The notes: generated by a model from the letters alone, not told the origin. 64,000 bases of DNA from Pseudoalteromonas sp. GCY (GCF_016695175.1 NZ_CP068023.1:422501-486500); one strand, 5' to 3'; shown: positions 20,902 to 31,951, counted from the first letter of the stretch. Made by a program: numbers and translations.

Positions 20902-21690
20902 CTATGGTTTTTCGGATGGTTCCAACTTCGGGTCATCTATTTTTGCGCCACCGGTTCCGCCGATGGTTTTTCTAATTTCATCAATACCTAAGACTGTAAA
21001 GTTGAAGGTACTAGCTTTTGCATCTGCAAATAGCACCCTAGGATCATCAGCTTTAGCTCCACCGGAACCACCAAAAACTTTTCTACTATCGCTATGTTGG
21101 ATTAGCTTTGGGCGAGAAGTGTATGGTTCTGAAGATGCTGTAGTAAGTCTTGGATCATCACCTTTGGTGCCACTGCTTCCACCTACCACTCGGGTAGTTG
21201 AGTTTTTCTCCAGTTGAAACTTGTAATCTGATGACTGTGCTATTGGTTCGCATTTTACCTTTGGCTCTGCGACTTTATTGCCACCACTTCCACCAATCAC
21301 CTGATTAACTGAGTCAGCACTAAGTGATGATTTTTTATTTGGTGTTATGGAATCGTTTTGTACTCTAGGGTCATCAGCTTGTCCTCCTGTAGTACCACCA
21401 ATCACCTGATTAACTGAGTCAGCACTAAGTGATGATTTTTTATTTGGTGTTATGGAATCGTTTTGTACTTTAGGGTCATCAGCTTGTCCTCCTGTAGTGC
21501 CACCAATCACCTGATTAACTGAATCAGCACTAAGTGATGATTGTTTACTTGGCGCTGCTGAGTCACTTTCGGCTCTTGGGTCTTTTACTTTTGGCCCAAG
21601 CGATCCACCATATACCGTGTTAGCTTGTTTTTGGGAAAGTGCTGTTAAAGTTACGAGTCGGTTAGCTATATTTTTTATAAAAAAGCGCAT
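20902..21690 (-). CDS. Repetitive precursor-like protein with seven double-glycine leader motifs
   Basis: A 262-residue protein built of seven units. Each has a hydrophobic residue at -12, a hydrophobic or small residue at -7, V or T at -4 and GG at -2/-1, as in LSADSVNQVIGG (three times), LSQKQANTVYGG, LEKNSTTRVVGG and LGIDEIRKTIGG. The GG pairs end at residues 29, 64, 99, 134, 171, 208 and 245, so the spacing is 35, 35, 35, 37, 37 and 37. After each GG comes a consensus [ST]xGxKxDDP[KR]. This is the signature cut by C39-type peptidases, repeated as in a polyprotein. There is a single Cys (147). The ATG at 21690 has gaaaggacg upstream. What the peptides do is unknown, and a structural repeat protein is the alternative. 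Confidence 0.7.
   Translation of the reverse strand: MRFFIKNIANRLVTLTALSQKQANTVYGGSLGPKVKDPRAESDSAAPSKQSSLSADSVNQVIGGTTGGQADDPKVQNDSITPNKKSSLSADSVNQVIGGTTGGQADDPRVQNDSITPNKKSSLSADSVNQVIGGSGGNKVAEPKVKCEPIAQSSDYKFQLEKNSTTRVVGGSSGTKGDDPRLTTASSEPYTSRPKLIQHSDSRKVFGGSGGAKADDPRVLFADAKASTFNFTVLGIDEIRKTIGGTGGAKIDDPKLEPSEKP
21291..21605. repeat. Three tandem 105-bp direct repeats inside the polyprotein gene
   Basis: The word caccaatcac recurs at 21291, 21396 and 21501. The three 105-base units it begins are nearly identical (for example ctctaggg versus ctttaggg), with most differences in the third unit. They encode repeat units 2 to 4. Such sequence homogeneity implies recent expansion. Confidence 0.92.
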
Positions 21691-21847
21691 AATGACGTCC
21701 TTTCTAAGTTAAGTTTTGCGGTGTTTAGTTTCCACTCCACTTTACTCCTTAACAATAAAGTTGAAAACATCGTGTTGCAAATAGACCTTATTCGTAACTT
21801 TATTGTTTGCCATTGTGGTGAGGGGCAATGAAAGTGCGCGTCTTTCA

Positions 21848-22198
21848 TTAGCCGTTATCCTCATTGCTTGATTTGCTATTTCGCGGTGTTGGCGACTTAC
21901 GCCATAATTTGGCGTCGTCAATTTTGTCTCTTAAGGCAAGGATTTGTTCTCTAAGTGGGTTGAGGTTGATGCCGCAGGCGTCGCACCATATTTCAAAATA
22001 TTCGTAGGGAAATTTGCTTACGCCTTTTTCATAGTTTTCGTAAGTGCCACGCTCCACGCCGACCAAGTTAGCCATTTCTTGCGTGGTTTTGCCGGCGACT
22101 TTGCGCATGCGGCGCAGGTCGTCTCCTGTAAAGCGCTTATCAAATTTCCCCACCAACTCAATCCTTTTTGCCTGTCGCACTCGCGTCACAAACAGCAT
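21848..22198 (-). CDS. XRE-family helix-turn-helix regulator
   Basis: A 116-residue DNA-binding protein. The helix-turn-helix covers about residues 26-75 (FTGDDLRRMRKVAGKTTQEM, then LVGVERGTYENYEKG). The C-terminus is a short helix plus a charged tail with no sensor domain. ATG 22198 is chosen because ggggatt lies just upstream; TTG 22201 is an alternative. It lies 157 bases upstream of the polyprotein on the same strand, so it is the obvious candidate regulator of that operon. Confidence 0.75.
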   Translation of the reverse strand: MLFVTRVRQAKRIELVGKFDKRFTGDDLRRMRKVAGKTTQEMANLVGVERGTYENYEKGVSKFPYEYFEIWCDACGINLNPLREQILALRDKIDDAKLWRKSPTPRNSKSSNEDNG

Positions 22199-22544
22199 CA
22201 ATCCCCATGTAGCCGGGTGTATGCTATTTGTTTGTCTCTATTGTTCGCTTAACCAAGTTGCATTTTTGTATCTAAACCGTAAACGCGAGTCTATCGCAGA
22301 AAATTTCTTTTTCAAGTGTATTCAGTCTAAAAATGAACATTTTGTTGCATTTAATTAATCTTCGCTCGATTTTTTAGGCGAAGCCTGAGGTCAGTAACTC
22401 GGTATTCAACAGAGGTGTTGCTATGATGGTGCTGGCGTTTTTAATTAATTTACAAATAAATTCAAAAAAATTTTCTTCGCGCAGATTTTTGCACGAAGCT
22501 TTTGTTACTTTAGTGTGAAATAAAGTGACATGTTGGAGAGCAAT
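22199..22544. promoter_or_regulatory. Divergent intergenic region between the XRE gene and the 77-residue gene
   Basis: An AT-rich region of 346 bases. Two small inverted repeats are visible: CTTCGC/GCGAAG at 22360-22382, and CTTCG-GCA/TGC-CGAAG at 22475-22498, followed by cttttgtt. A 31-codon frame at 22423-22518 (start MMVLAFLINLQINSKKF, behind agaggtgttgct) could be a small peptide but has no other support. Promoters for both flanking genes should lie here. Confidence 0.4.
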
Positions 22545-22778
22545 ATGGATTATCTACGCCAATATCATGACTTAACGATTTATTACGATGCCCTCAAGAA
22601 AGCGGCAAGGCAGGGTGACGAGGTGCCAGACACCACAACCAAATGGTTAGCACTGGTGGAAACAACCTTGTTTGAACTGCAAGAGCTTGCCCATATGGAA
22701 AAGGCTTACATGCAGAAGTCAAAAACGATGAATAATCTGGTTGAGTTGGTGTATTCCAGTGCCCCAAGCATGGAGTAA
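22545..22778 (+). CDS. Small hypothetical protein
   Basis: A 77-residue helical protein (MDYLRQYHDLTIYYDALKKA...) that I do not recognise. ATG 22545 is preferred to ATG 22530 because ggagagcaat places a Shine-Dalgarno at the right distance. There is no signal peptide or membrane segment; the residue composition suggests a two-helix coiled structure. It is followed by a strong terminator, so it is a single-gene transcript. Confidence 0.6.
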   Translation: MDYLRQYHDLTIYYDALKKAARQGDEVPDTTTKWLALVETTLFELQELAHMEKAYMQKSKTMNNLVELVYSSAPSME

Positions 22779-22812
22779 CTAAAAGGGTAATTGCTTTTTG
22801 AGTTTTTGCGGT

Positions 22813-22855
22813 GAGGGGGAACGTTTTACTCTAATTTTACGTTCCCCCTTTTTTC
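22813..22855 (+). terminator. Intrinsic terminator after the 77-residue gene
   Basis: AGGGGGAACG pairs with CGTTCCCCCT over a 16-base loop, followed by TTTTTCTTTTT. It probably also ends the converging TonB-receptor transcript. Confidence 0.88.
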
Positions 22856-22903
22856 TTTTTGTGCGTGTTTATCGCCTTATGTGTAGGCGATAAACGGGTC
22901 GTA

Positions 22904-24982
22904 CTACAGTTCGTAACTAAAACTTAGACCATAAACGCGCGGCTCGCCGTACTGTACATAGGTATTGTCTTGCCAGCCGTCTAGTGGATTATTACCAAAC
23001 CTAAAGCCACGTACTACAATGTCTTCGTCTGCTAGGTTTCTACCCCAAGCCGTTAATGACCAGTTGTCGCCATAGTAACTAAGGCTGGCGTTGATCAGGT
23101 TATGATTGCGCGCTTGCTCGTTGTGACTGTCCGAGAGGTAATAGTTGTCTTTGCCTTCCACACCTAATTCAACCACTAGGTTATCCATTAACTCGTAATT
23201 GACGGCAAACGAGTATTGATAATTGGGCGCTTGTGCTTGGTCGCGACCATCAAGGTTGAGGCCACTGGCAGCCACAAAGTCTTCAATCTCGGTCTCTAAA
23301 TAGCCTGCGCTATAGCTAAAACCAAGGCGGTCCGTGTACTGTAGGTTGCCTTCAACTTCTAGGCCGTAGTTACTGCCTTTACTAGCGTTGTCGATGTAGC
23401 CTGCAAATTGCTGGTTAGAAACTTGCCATTGCTTTAACTGGATATCATCGCGTTGCATATAAAACGCGGTAACCCGTACAAGGTGACGCTTGTCTTCAGA
23501 CTCACCTTTTACACCAAACTCAGCGTTCCAAACATACTCAGGGTCAAAGTAATGGTGTTCGGCCGGAATATTTAAACCTTCATCTTTGGCTTTTGCCAGT
23601 GCTTCGCCGTTTACACCGCCGACTTTGTAACCGCGAGTAAGGCTGGTGTAGATCATCGTGCGCGGTACAACTTGATATTCAAGTGCGACTTTTCCGCCCC
23701 ACATTACATCATCGGTTTCGATACTAAAGCCGTTACTATCTAAATAGTCAGCGTCATATTGCTCCGCGCGAAGACCACCGATTAGGCGAGTTTTGTCTGA
23801 AAGGTGATGCACGTATTGACCAAAAATCGCCTTACTTTCTACGGTGTATGCTGACGTAAATGGGTTCTCAAGCCAAGTGTAGTGACGGGTCAAATCAACA
23901 TCGTTACGCTTTGCGAAAACACCTACCACCCAGTCATTTTGTTTATCTTTGATTAAAAACTCTATGTCGCCATTTTCATGGTTACGCTCGTAGGCATCGG
24001 TTGAGCTATATCCTTCAGGGTGTAATCCTGCTGCGCATAGCGCTGGCTGAGCTGCGTCATTACATACCCAATCTTCGTCGTAGCTATATAAAGTATCAGC
24101 ATCTAGCCCAGATACTTTAAATTCCACATTGAATAAGTCTGAGCGAGTATAAATTCCGCGTAGTGAAAACGCATCGGAGCTGAGGTTGTCTTGGCCTGGG
24201 GTATCAGCAACACTGTTACGTGAATTATCCAGGGTGAAACCGTCGTACCCGTTTTCAGTATCAATATGGTGATAAGCAAACTCTAGTGCGAGATTATCGC
24301 TCACTTGAGAGTTAAGTTTCACTCTTGCTACTTGTTCGTCTTGTTGCTGAGTGGGTTTGTTTAGGTAGAGGTTATCTACGTAACCGTCAGACTCTCGCTG
24401 ATAAAGGCTGACGCGCACTGCGGTGTCGTCGCTTAATCCTGTGCCTGCAGCAAGGCCTGCTTCGTAGCTACCATAATTACCTGCGCCTAACTTCACTTTT
24501 AATGATGGCGCTGTGGTGGCAGCTTGGGTATTTACTTCAACGATTCCAGCTAAAGCATCTGAACCGAATTTAGTGCCTTGAGGGCCGCGATACACCACCA
24601 CTGACTCAGTATCAAAAAGCAGCGCACTTGCGCCTAATCCTGAATAATTAATACCGTCAATTAATAAGCCAACGCTGGGATAAATAGGATCAACAAACTG
24701 TGAACGTAAGCCGATACCACGGATTTGCATAAAGCGACCACGAGACGCACCTGCCGTAAAGTTAACGTTAGCGGTGGCACCTAGTATCTCATCTAAATAT
24801 TGCGCACCACGTTTAGCGATAGTGAGTTCGTCAACCACCGAAGCGCTTGCACTTAATGTCTGGATAGTTTCATTCTGAAAATCGCCAGTGACGACAATGG
24901 TTTCTAGGTTATCGTCGGCAAGTACCTGATGAGAGAAAAATGGCAGCAGTGCCAAGGTGATCGTAGAGAGTTTTAACTTCAT
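22904..24982 (-). CDS. TonB-dependent outer-membrane receptor
   Basis: A 692-residue receptor from ATG 24982, which gives a clean signal peptide MKLKLSTITLALLPFFSHQV ending VLADD. The TonB box ETIVVTGDF follows, then the plug domain (about 45-160, RGIGLRSQF and VYRGPQGTKFG) and a beta barrel ending in FSYEL with the expected terminal aromatic pattern. An upstream in-frame start at 25024 would bury the signal peptide. The ligand cannot be read from the sequence; the neighbours (thioesterase, META lipoprotein, thiamine operon) give only weak hints. Confidence 0.93.
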   Translation of the reverse strand: MKLKLSTITLALLPFFSHQVLADDNLETIVVTGDFQNETIQTLSASASVVDELTIAKRGAQYLDEILGATANVNFTAGASRGRFMQIRGIGLRSQFVDPIYPSVGLLIDGINYSGLGASALLFDTESVVVYRGPQGTKFGSDALAGIVEVNTQAATTAPSLKVKLGAGNYGSYEAGLAAGTGLSDDTAVRVSLYQRESDGYVDNLYLNKPTQQQDEQVARVKLNSQVSDNLALEFAYHHIDTENGYDGFTLDNSRNSVADTPGQDNLSSDAFSLRGIYTRSDLFNVEFKVSGLDADTLYSYDEDWVCNDAAQPALCAAGLHPEGYSSTDAYERNHENGDIEFLIKDKQNDWVVGVFAKRNDVDLTRHYTWLENPFTSAYTVESKAIFGQYVHHLSDKTRLIGGLRAEQYDADYLDSNGFSIETDDVMWGGKVALEYQVVPRTMIYTSLTRGYKVGGVNGEALAKAKDEGLNIPAEHHYFDPEYVWNAEFGVKGESEDKRHLVRVTAFYMQRDDIQLKQWQVSNQQFAGYIDNASKGSNYGLEVEGNLQYTDRLGFSYSAGYLETEIEDFVAASGLNLDGRDQAQAPNYQYSFAVNYELMDNLVVELGVEGKDNYYLSDSHNEQARNHNLINASLSYYGDNWSLTAWGRNLADEDIVVRGFRFGNNPLDGWQDNTYVQYGEPRVYGLSFSYEL

Positions 24983-25093
24983 GCTTAATCTTTGTCCCAT
25001 TTTTAATTGGGCACAGTTTAACAAAAGCCAGACCAGTTGACAGTGAAATTGTGTTATATGTTAGCCCGCAAATGTTAAACAAATAGGCCAGAT

Positions 25094-25483
25094 ATGAGTT
25101 TTAAAGTTGATTTTAAAGTCCGAGACTATGAGTGTGACTTACAGGGAATAGTTAATAACAGCGTGTATTTTAATTATTTAGAGCATGCAAGGCATGAGTT
25201 TTTATTGGCGAATAACGTTGATTTTGCAGCGCTTGCAGAACAAAAAGTGAACTTAGTCGTTATTCGTAGCGAAATGAATTACAAAGACTCGTTACGCCCA
25301 GGTGATGAGTTTTATGTTGAAGTCGCACTTGAGCGTGAAAGCAGAGTAAAGTTCGCATTTAAGCAAAAAGTGATAAGAGCGCATGACAATAAACTCATGC
25401 TTGATGCGGTAGTCACTGGAACTTCGGTGAATGAGCGCGGTAGACCGTTTTTACCAGACGCTATTACACACTTATTTGATTAG
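25094..25483 (+). CDS. Acyl-CoA thioesterase, 4HBT hotdog family
   Basis: A 129-residue hotdog-fold thioesterase (FadM/YbgC-like). The N-terminal motif VRDYECDLQGIVNNSVYFNY with EHARHEF matches the 4HBT active-site helix region (acidic residue, G-VNN, E-AR). These enzymes hydrolyse acyl-CoA in the cytoplasm; the chain length is not evident. It is divergent from the TonB receptor, with a shared 110-base promoter region containing ttatat. Confidence 0.85.
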   Translation: MSFKVDFKVRDYECDLQGIVNNSVYFNYLEHARHEFLLANNVDFAALAEQKVNLVVIRSEMNYKDSLRPGDEFYVEVALERESRVKFAFKQKVIRAHDNKLMLDAVVTGTSVNERGRPFLPDAITHLFD

Positions 25484-25638
25484 GGCCTGTTTATCTTTCA
25501 AGTCAGGCCCTAAATACTACGATATGTAAACATGGCGACGGTAAAATACTCAATTGAGTGATTTTTACAGAATTTTACTGCTATTTTTGTGTCTTGAAAC
25601 GTTATAATAAACTCAGGGCATAAAATAGATGGTTTACC

Positions 25639-26058
25639 ATGAAATTCATCAGCATAATCGGCGCAATAATGGCGCTTAGTGGATGTATATCGACAGGGAA
25701 GGTAGACACGGAAGCGCTTAAGTATTCCGCTTGGCAGTTACAGAGTATTAATGGCCAAAATATTACGCAATTACAATCAGACGCTGGACTTGGTGAAAAG
25801 CCTATTGATATTCGTTTTATCGATGCACTGCAAGTCAATGGTTTTGCGGGTTGTAATCGCTTTTTTGGCGAAGGCGAAATTGTCGAAGGGCAGTTAAAAG
25901 TTAAAAACTTAGGCATGACGCGTAAGTACTGTGGTGAAGAAATTGCTCAGGTTGAATCGCAGCTTATTAACCAATTACAAATTGGTGTCTTGCTTGAAGT
26001 AAATGCTAATAAGTTGACCTTGAAAGGAAAACCTCAGTTTAGTTTTATTAAACAATAA
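25639..26058 (+). CDS. META/HslJ-domain lipoprotein
   Basis: A 139-residue envelope lipoprotein. The lipobox LSGC puts the lipidated Cys at residue 16. The META domain follows (WQLQSINGQNI, then NGFAGCNRFFGEGEIVEG, then GMTRKYCGEEIAQVE) and is related to HslJ, associated with novobiocin resistance and heat-shock in E. coli. Two further Cys may form a disulphide. The function here is inferred only from the domain. It stands alone before the TPP riboswitch. Confidence 0.85.
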   Translation: MKFISIIGAIMALSGCISTGKVDTEALKYSAWQLQSINGQNITQLQSDAGLGEKPIDIRFIDALQVNGFAGCNRFFGEGEIVEGQLKVKNLGMTRKYCGEEIAQVESQLINQLQIGVLLEVNANKLTLKGKPQFSFIKQ

Positions 26059-26131
26059 GCTGAAAATAAGAATTCTAGTGTCAGTGCTTGCGAGCTTTCG
26101 TGTTAGCAAGTAGACTGGCGCTAATTCGTTA

Positions 26132-26243
26132 CTTGTCGGAGTGCCTTGAGTTTTTGCAGCAAATTTGTTGCAGATAGTCGGGCTGAGATCGCATTTTGCG
26201 GGATCCGTGGACCTGATCAGGTTAATGCCTGCGTAGGGAACAA

Positions 26244-26247
<4 letters not shown>
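26132..26247 (+). promoter_or_regulatory. TPP (THI element) riboswitch
   Basis: The conserved thi-box parts are present in order: cttgtcggagtgcc (P1 left and following), ggctgaga at about 26179-26186, then acctgatcaggttaatgcctgcgtagggaacaag with P1 closing as CTTGT/ACAAG. It precedes thiC and should bind thiamine pyrophosphate and lower expression of the whole thi operon. Confidence 0.96.
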
Positions 26248-28327
<2,080 letters not shown>

Positions 28328-28339
28328 CCTATCCCATCA

Positions 28340-28368
28340 TAGCCACCTTGATCCCCGTCGGGTGGCTA
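28340..28368 (+). other. Intercistronic hairpin between thiC and thiO
   Basis: TAGCCACC pairs with GGTGGCTA over a 13-base loop (one base slack), followed by atttta. It may stabilise thiC mRNA or partly terminate; thiO has its own Shine-Dalgarno (taggag) just after. Confidence 0.5.
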
Positions 28369-28385
28369 ATTTTAGGAGTGTAGCT

Positions 28386-29399
28386 ATGTCTACTCAAGCA
28401 CGTGTTGCTATCTTGGGTTTTGGCTTAACAGGGCGCATCGCCGCGTTGATGCTCGCTGAGCGTTATCAAGTCAGCGTATTTGAACAGGCAAAGCAAGGTA
28501 CTGAGACCTCAGCAGGTAGTGTGGCGGCGGCCATGTTAGCGCCGTTGGCTGAGTCTGTGGTATGCGATGAAGCATTGGCGCGGCAGGGGCTGGAGTCCAT
28601 GAAACTCTGGCCACAATTACTGGCGAAACTGGAAAGCCCGGTATTTTTCCAGCAGCAAGGCTCGCTTATTGTGGCACATGGTCAAGACCGTGGTGATTTA
28701 GTGAGTTTTCAGCAGCGTTTAAAACCGTTAAAAGATCATAGCGCGGAAGTGGTGAATGGTACTCGGATCGCGCAATTGGAACCAGAGCTTGGCGGTGTGT
28801 TCCATCAAGGCTTGTATTTACCTTGCGAAGGCCAGCTTGATAATCAGGCGTTTTATCAAAGTAGTTCGGCAGCATTGACTAAGCAAGGTGTAGAGATTAA
28901 CTACGGTGTTCATTGTGATGAAGCGCAAAAGGTGCAGCTTAGTCAAGCGTATGACTGGGTGATTGATTGTCGCGGTCTTGGTGCGAAAGCCACGTGTAAC
29001 GGGCTTCGTGGCGTGCGCGGCGAAGTGGCGAGAATTTATGCCCCGGAAGTGACCTTGACTCGACCTGTGCGCTTGATGCACCCAAGATATCCCATTTACA
29101 TTGCGCCAAAACCAGACCATCAGTTTGTTATTGGTGCGACGGAAATTGAGTCGCAAGATAATGGTGAGATAACGGTACGTTCTACACTCGAATTACTCTC
29201 TGCTGCTTATTCAGTTCATCGTGGGTTTGCCGAAGCGCGAGTATTGTCTTTATTAGCAGGACTTAGACCTGCGTTTAAAGATAATCACCCCAAAATTGAA
29301 CAACAAGGTAATGTGATCAGTATCAATGGCTTATATAGACACGGCTATCTGCTGGCACCGCTTATCGTGAAACAAGCACTATCTAAGGAGTTATTATGA
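28386..29399 (+). CDS. thiO: Glycine oxidase ThiO (FAD-dependent)
   Basis: Oxidises glycine to dehydroglycine for the thiazole ring, using oxygen instead of the radical enzyme ThiH. It has 337 residues from ATG 28386, behind aggag. The FAD-binding VAILGFGLTGRIAALML (GxGxxG) lies at the N-terminus; GSVAAAMLAPLAE and the C-terminal SINGLYRHGYLLAPL are typical DAO-family motifs. Four bases overlap with thiS. Its presence, with no thiH, indicates an aerobic lifestyle. Confidence 0.93.
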   Translation: MSTQARVAILGFGLTGRIAALMLAERYQVSVFEQAKQGTETSAGSVAAAMLAPLAESVVCDEALARQGLESMKLWPQLLAKLESPVFFQQQGSLIVAHGQDRGDLVSFQQRLKPLKDHSAEVVNGTRIAQLEPELGGVFHQGLYLPCEGQLDNQAFYQSSSAALTKQGVEINYGVHCDEAQKVQLSQAYDWVIDCRGLGAKATCNGLRGVRGEVARIYAPEVTLTRPVRLMHPRYPIYIAPKPDHQFVIGATEIESQDNGEITVRSTLELLSAAYSVHRGFAEARVLSLLAGLRPAFKDNHPKIEQQGNVISINGLYRHGYLLAPLIVKQALSKELL

Positions 29400-29593
29400 A
29401 AGTCGAATTTAATGGCGAAACGATTAATATCAACCGCGAGCAAAATATTCAGGAATTTATTGAAGCCAGAGGTGCCAAACCGCCTTTTGCCGTCGCGCTT
29501 AATGGTACTTTTGTTTCCCGCACGGAGCTGCCAAGCGTGACATTGAGCGACGGTGATAAGATTGAGCTTTTATCGCCAATTCAAGGGGGATAA
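29396..29593 (+). CDS. thiS: Sulphur carrier protein ThiS
   Basis: A 65-residue ubiquitin-like carrier ending in the required GlyGly (SPIQGG), which ThiF adenylates and which then carries the thiocarboxylate sulphur to Thi[12 protein letters not shown] at the N-terminus fits the family. It overlaps thiO by four bases and lies two bases before thiG. Confidence 0.96.
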   Translation: MKVEFNGETININREQNIQEFIEARGAKPPFAVALNGTFVSRTELPSVTLSDGDKIELLSPIQGG

Positions 29594-29595
29594 AC

Positions 29596-30393
29596 ATGCA
29601 GTCTTTGACTGATACTAAGCTCACTATTTATGGTGAACAATTTACTAGCCGCATGTTAATTGGCTCAGCACTTTATCCCTCTCCAGAAGTAATGCAGGCA
29701 GCTATCGCCACCTCGGGTGCTGAAATTGTTACTGTGTCGCTGAGACGCCAGCAAACTAAGCAAGCGGGTGACGACTTTTGGTCGCTTATCAAAGAGATGG
29801 GACTGCGAGTCTTACCAAACACGGCTGGCTGTCATGGCGTAAAAGAAGCGGTGACCTTGGCGCAAATGTGCCGGGAAGTGTTTGCCACGGATTGGATTAA
29901 ACTTGAACTCATTGGTGATGAATATAACTTACAGCCAGATCCCATTGCATTGCTCGAAGCCACCGAAATCTTGCTAAAAGACGGTTTTAAGGTATTGCCC
30001 TATTGCACTGATGATTTGGTGCTGTGTCAGCGTTTAGATGCACTTGGTTGTGAAGTTTTAATGCCTTGGGGCGCACCAATTGGTACGGGAAAAGGGCTGT
30101 TAAATCCATATAACCTGCAAACCATCCGCACACGTTTGCCCCATCAAACCTTGATTGTCGATGCGGGACTCGGCTTGCCGTCTCATGCTTGCCAAGCTCT
30201 AGAGCTGGGTTATGATGCCGTACTATTGAATTCGGCAGTGGCAGGGGCGGGTTGTCCTATCACCATGGCAAAAGCGTTTGAAGCCAGCACGGTTGCAGGG
30301 CGTCTGTCTTATTTGGCAAAAGCAATGCCACAAAAAGAGGTGGCATCACCTTCTACGCCAACCTTAGGCATGCCTTTTTGGCACGCAAACTAA
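29596..30393 (+). CDS. thiG: Thiazole synthase ThiG
   Basis: Condenses DXP, dehydroglycine and ThiS thiocarboxylate into thiazole phosphate. It has 265 residues. The (beta-alpha)8 barrel motifs [37 protein letters not shown] and the phosphate loop [15 protein letters not shown] are intact. Its C-terminal extension, [12 protein letters not shown], is slightly longer than average. Confidence 0.97.
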   Translation: MQSLTDTKLTIYGEQFTSRMLIGSALYPSPEVMQAAIATSGAEIVTVSLRRQQTKQAGDDFWSLIKEMGLRVLPNTAGCHGVKEAVTLAQMCREVFATDWIKLELIGDEYNLQPDPIALLEATEILLKDGFKVLPYCTDDLVLCQRLDALGCEVLMPWGAPIGTGKGLLNPYNLQTIRTRLPHQTLIVDAGLGLPSHACQALELGYDAVLLNSAVAGAGCPITMAKAFEASTVAGRLSYLAKAMPQKEVASPSTPTLGMPFWHAN

Positions 30394-30427
30394 CTTGAAT
30401 TGCGGATAATTATATAAGGAGTTCTCT

Positions 30428-31951
30428 TTGTCACATATCGTTTGGAGTATTGCGGGTTCTGATTCTGGCGGTGGCGCTGGTATTCAAGCGGATATCAAAG
30501 CAACGCAGAGCTTTAATGTTCATTGTTGTACCGTAGTAACTGCGTTGACGGCGCAAAATAGTTTAGGGGTGGAAGCGTTAAACCCGGTTTCGACAACAGT
30601 TATCGAATCTCAGCTAACGGCGCTTTCGCAAGATATGCCTGCAACGGTGATAAAGATTGGCATGCTCGCCAATGTTCAGCAGATCCAACTGATTGCTGAG
30701 CACCTCTTGCATTACAAAGCAACATGGGCAAAACCGCCGCTAGTGGTTTATGACCCCGTTGCCATCGCGACGAGCGGGGATTCATTAACCGAAGAAGACA
30801 CGGTGGATGCGTTAAAAACCCATTTATTACCGCTGGTGGATATCATTACACCCAATACACACGAAACTCAGCTGCTGACAGGCGTGTATTTGATAGGTCC
30901 TGATGCTGTAAAAGAGGCTGCTGCCAAATTGCGTGAATTCGGTGCAAAGTCGGTGATAATTAAAGGCGGTCATTGGGATTACCCAAAAGGCTACTGCATT
31001 GATTATGGCTTAGCGGGAGATACCGAGTATTGGCTTGGCAATGAGAAAATTCAAACACCGCATAGCCACGGTACTGGGTGTAGTTTATCGTCAGTGATCG
31101 CGGCATGTATGGCCAAGGAGTACCCATTTAAAGATGCTTTTATTCTCGCTAAAGCATACATCAATGCAGGGCTAAAAGCGGCGATACGTTATGGTGAAGG
31201 TGTGGGCCCTGTTGCACATACGAGTTTCCCTGTTGATCTCAATGATTACCCGCAAGTGATAGAAGCGGGCTCTTGGCTTGCTGATGAGCTAGAGTTTGCA
31301 TTACCTGAGGAATTTAATTTTGCCGCAGGCTTTGCCAGCATTGACGACCCTATTGGCCTTTATGCCGTGGTAGACAGTGCAGACTGGGTGGAAAAATGCC
31401 TCGCTATTGGGGTTGATACGGTGCAGCTGAGAATTAAAGATCCAGAGCAAGCTAATCTCGAGGCGGAAATACAAACTGCCATTGCACTTGGACAAAAATA
31501 CGATGCGAAGGTGTTTATTAACGACTACTGGCAGTTAGCGATTAAGCACGGCGCCTATGGAATTCATTTAGGCCAAGAGGATATCGATAAAGCTAATCTT
31601 GTTGCCATCCAAGAGGCAGGGCTGCGCTTAGGTATTTCGACCCATGGTTTTTATGAAATGCTCCGGGCACATAACTATCGCCCAAGTTATTTGGCTTTTG
31701 GTGCTATCTACCCAACCACGACTAAAGACATGACCGGACAAATCCAAGGGCTGGAAAAGCTGACACACTTTGTTCCTTTGATGGAGTCTGTCTATCCAAC
31801 CGTCGCTATTGGTGGCATTGATCTTAGTCGCGTGCCAGAAGTGGCTGCAACTGGCGTATCTAGTATTGCGGTTGTAAGAGCTATCACTGAAGCCCAAGAC
31901 CCACAGCAGGCTGTACTTGAATTAAAGCAAGCTATGGCGCGACATGACTGA
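30428..31951 (+). CDS. thiDE: Bifunctional HMP(-P) kinase / thiamine-phosphate synthase
   Basis: A fusion of 507 residues. Residues 1-265 are ThiD (VWSIAGSDSGGGAGIQADIK at the N-terminus, TPNTHETQLLTG, and the ATP site SHGTGCSLSS), phosphorylating HMP and HMP-P. Residues about 300-500 are ThiE (LYAVVDSADWVEKCLAIGVD, VQLRIKD, FINDYW, GIHLGQED), joining HMP-PP with thiazole phosphate. The start is TTG at 30428 with an ideal aaggagttctc ahead of it. Its end overlaps thiF by eight bases. Confidence 0.95.
   Translation: MSHIVWSIAGSDSGGGAGIQADIKATQSFNVHCCTVVTALTAQNSLGVEALNPVSTTVIESQLTALSQDMPATVIKIGMLANVQQIQLIAEHLLHYKATWAKPPLVVYDPVAIATSGDSLTEEDTVDALKTHLLPLVDIITPNTHETQLLTGVYLIGPDAVKEAAAKLREFGAKSVIIKGGHWDYPKGYCIDYGLAGDTEYWLGNEKIQTPHSHGTGCSLSSVIAACMAKEYPFKDAFILAKAYINAGLKAAIRYGEGVGPVAHTSFPVDLNDYPQVIEAGSWLADELEFALPEEFNFAAGFASIDDPIGLYAVVDSADWVEKCLAIGVDTVQLRIKDPEQANLEAEIQTAIALGQKYDAKVFINDYWQLAIKHGAYGIHLGQEDIDKANLVAIQEAGLRLGISTHGFYEMLRAHNYRPSYLAFGAIYPTTTKDMTGQIQGLEKLTHFVPLMESVYPTVAIGGIDLSRVPEVAATGVSSIAVVRAITEAQDPQQAVLELKQAMARHD

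Noticed and set aside
20876..21217. 113-codon plus-strand frame across the polyprotein gene
   Set aside because: Antisense shadow of the repeats; it reads as PPEPP-like runs because the other strand encodes repeated Gly residues.
21944..22358. Plus-strand frames opposite the XRE gene
   Set aside because: They lie antisense to a well-supported helix-turn-helix gene and have no ribosome binding site.
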